Shown here: in pieces, positions 14,371 to 15,024 of the stretch | How the letters are laid out: the number at the start of each line of letters is the position of its first letter | Numbering within the stretch: the first letter of the stretch is position 1 | Source of the DNA: Aquiflexum sp041751335 | Lineage (GTDB): Bacteria > Bacteroidota > Bacteroidia > Cytophagales > Cyclobacteriaceae | DNA: 15,024 nt | Reading direction: 5' to 3' | NCBI RefSeq assembly: GCF_041751335.1 | Contig: NZ_JBGSXS010000180.1 | Span: 1-15,024 of the forward strand | The notes under the pieces: model-generated | The model's input: only the letters and a program-made list of their open reading frames with translations | Told to the model about the DNA's origin: nothing | Database searches by the model: none | Position numbers and translations under genes: made by a program

Positions 14371-15024
14371 CTATTTTTTATTATACCGATACAGAACTGG
14401 TTTTATTTTAAACCTTGTTTCGCTCAAAGTAAAATAGCTTTCTCCATTTGGATGAAAGGCAATGGCCTCTCCTTGGGGTTCAGGTTTGTATGGTAAAATC
14501 ACGGGATTGCGTTTTAATGCATCAGGTACAGTTTCACCTGCTTTCCTTTCCCAATAAAAAACTGTAAAATAGTTTTTGATCAGGATCTGCTTTCCATCTT
14601 TAGATATATCCCCTGCCACTGACATGGTAAAAGGAAGTTCCATTATCTTTTCAAGTTCAAATTCTTTTTTTGAAAAAGCGGATTGTGGTGCCCTATAAAG
14701 TATATTGACAGAGTCGCGTTTGGAAACTATAAAAATATCTTTTGAAATAGGGTCTACCATCAAGGTCTCAGCATCCCTAGCCCCCTCAGGATAGGTGAGC
14801 TTTAAAACTTCAGGTTCAACTTCCATTTCCTCTTTCAAAGACTTCGGTTCAGAAAATCTGAAAATTCTAATGCTCTTATAAACAGCATTATTGTCCCCTA
14901 TCTCACCTACATATACATATTGCAACTTTGGATCAGGTCCCGGTCCTACTGCTATGTCTTCCCAATCTCTATTCTTAACTCCTTTGAGTTTAATACTCCC
15001 TTTGTCTTTTCCCAAAGTATCAAT
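14371..15024 (-). CDS. Beta-propeller-like hypothetical protein, C-terminal part (5' partial)
   Basis: The frame is open to the right window edge, so the N-terminus is missing. A TTG at 15013-15015 is an internal codon in the open frame. The 217 residues seen contain NRDWEDIAVGPGP followed by YVYVGEIGDNNAVY, then IRIFRFSEP, LTYPEGARDAETLMVDPISK, IFIVSKRD, YRAPQSAF and GEAIAFHPNGESYFTLSE. These Gly-Asp-containing strand repeats look like blades of a beta-propeller, a type of protein common and usually unnamed in Bacteroidota. Some relatives are annotated as PE-PGRS-like, which I regard as misleading. Many are secreted, but the signal peptide region is not in the window. Stop is 27 bases before the ctlX start, so the two may be co-transcribed. 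Function is unknown. Confidence 0.7.
   Translation of the reverse strand: MDTLGKDKGSIKLKGVKNRDWEDIAVGPGPDPKLQYVYVGEIGDNNAVYKSIRIFRFSEPKSLKEEMEVEPEVLKLTYPEGARDAETLMVDPISKDIFIVSKRDSVNILYRAPQSAFSKKEFELEKIMELPFTMSVAGDISKDGKQILIKNYFTVFYWERKAGETVPDALKRNPVILPYKPEPQGEAIAFHPNGESYFTLSETRFKIKPVLYRYNKK

Overview
The window looks like chromosome from a member of the Bacteroidota, most likely Cytophagales (Cyclobacteriaceae-like); the family placement is inference. Supporting signs are a moderately AT-rich sequence, TAnnTTTG-type -7 promoter boxes, weak Shine-Dalgarno sites, and intergenic spacers rich in short degenerate repeats and hairpins. Most genes are on the minus strand. No rRNA, tRNA, CRISPR array or complete insertion sequence was seen.

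Layout. 1-270 is the 3' end of an acyl-CoA dehydrogenase. 293-1739 is a small accessory block on the minus strand: a KilA-N protein, a HigA-like antitoxin fragment that has lost its helix-turn-helix, and an unknown 121-residue protein. A 396-base spacer follows, with two notable elements: a second GAATTC-centred palindrome related to one inside kilA-N, and a good intrinsic terminator. 2136-5187 is a two-gene unit: a GCS2-type carboxylate-amine ligase fused to CBS domains, then an aspartoacylase/succinylglutamate desuccinylase-like hydrolase. 5381-6481 is glycerate kinase and 6713-8071 an alanine/glycine:cation symporter. The symporter is bracketed by inverted copies of a REP-like hairpin and by several distinct tracts with a 7-base period.

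8541-10142 is a PaaE-like flavin/2Fe-2S reductase coupled to a small membrane protein. It diverges from purB (10381-11733), which is followed by a SulP anion transporter (11854-13416). The SulP gene converges, with a 9-base overlap, on a citrulline-hydrolase-like gene (ctlX). Upstream of ctlX, in the same direction, lies a partial beta-propeller-like protein that runs off the window.

Most genes are housekeeping or metabolic: purine synthesis, glycerate phosphorylation, amino-acid uptake, citrulline/arginine turnover, anion transport. The less ordinary parts are the palindrome pair at kilA-N, the truncated antitoxin with a non-HigB partner, the ligase-CBS/hydrolase pair, and the clustered heptanucleotide repeats interrupted by REP-like hairpins.
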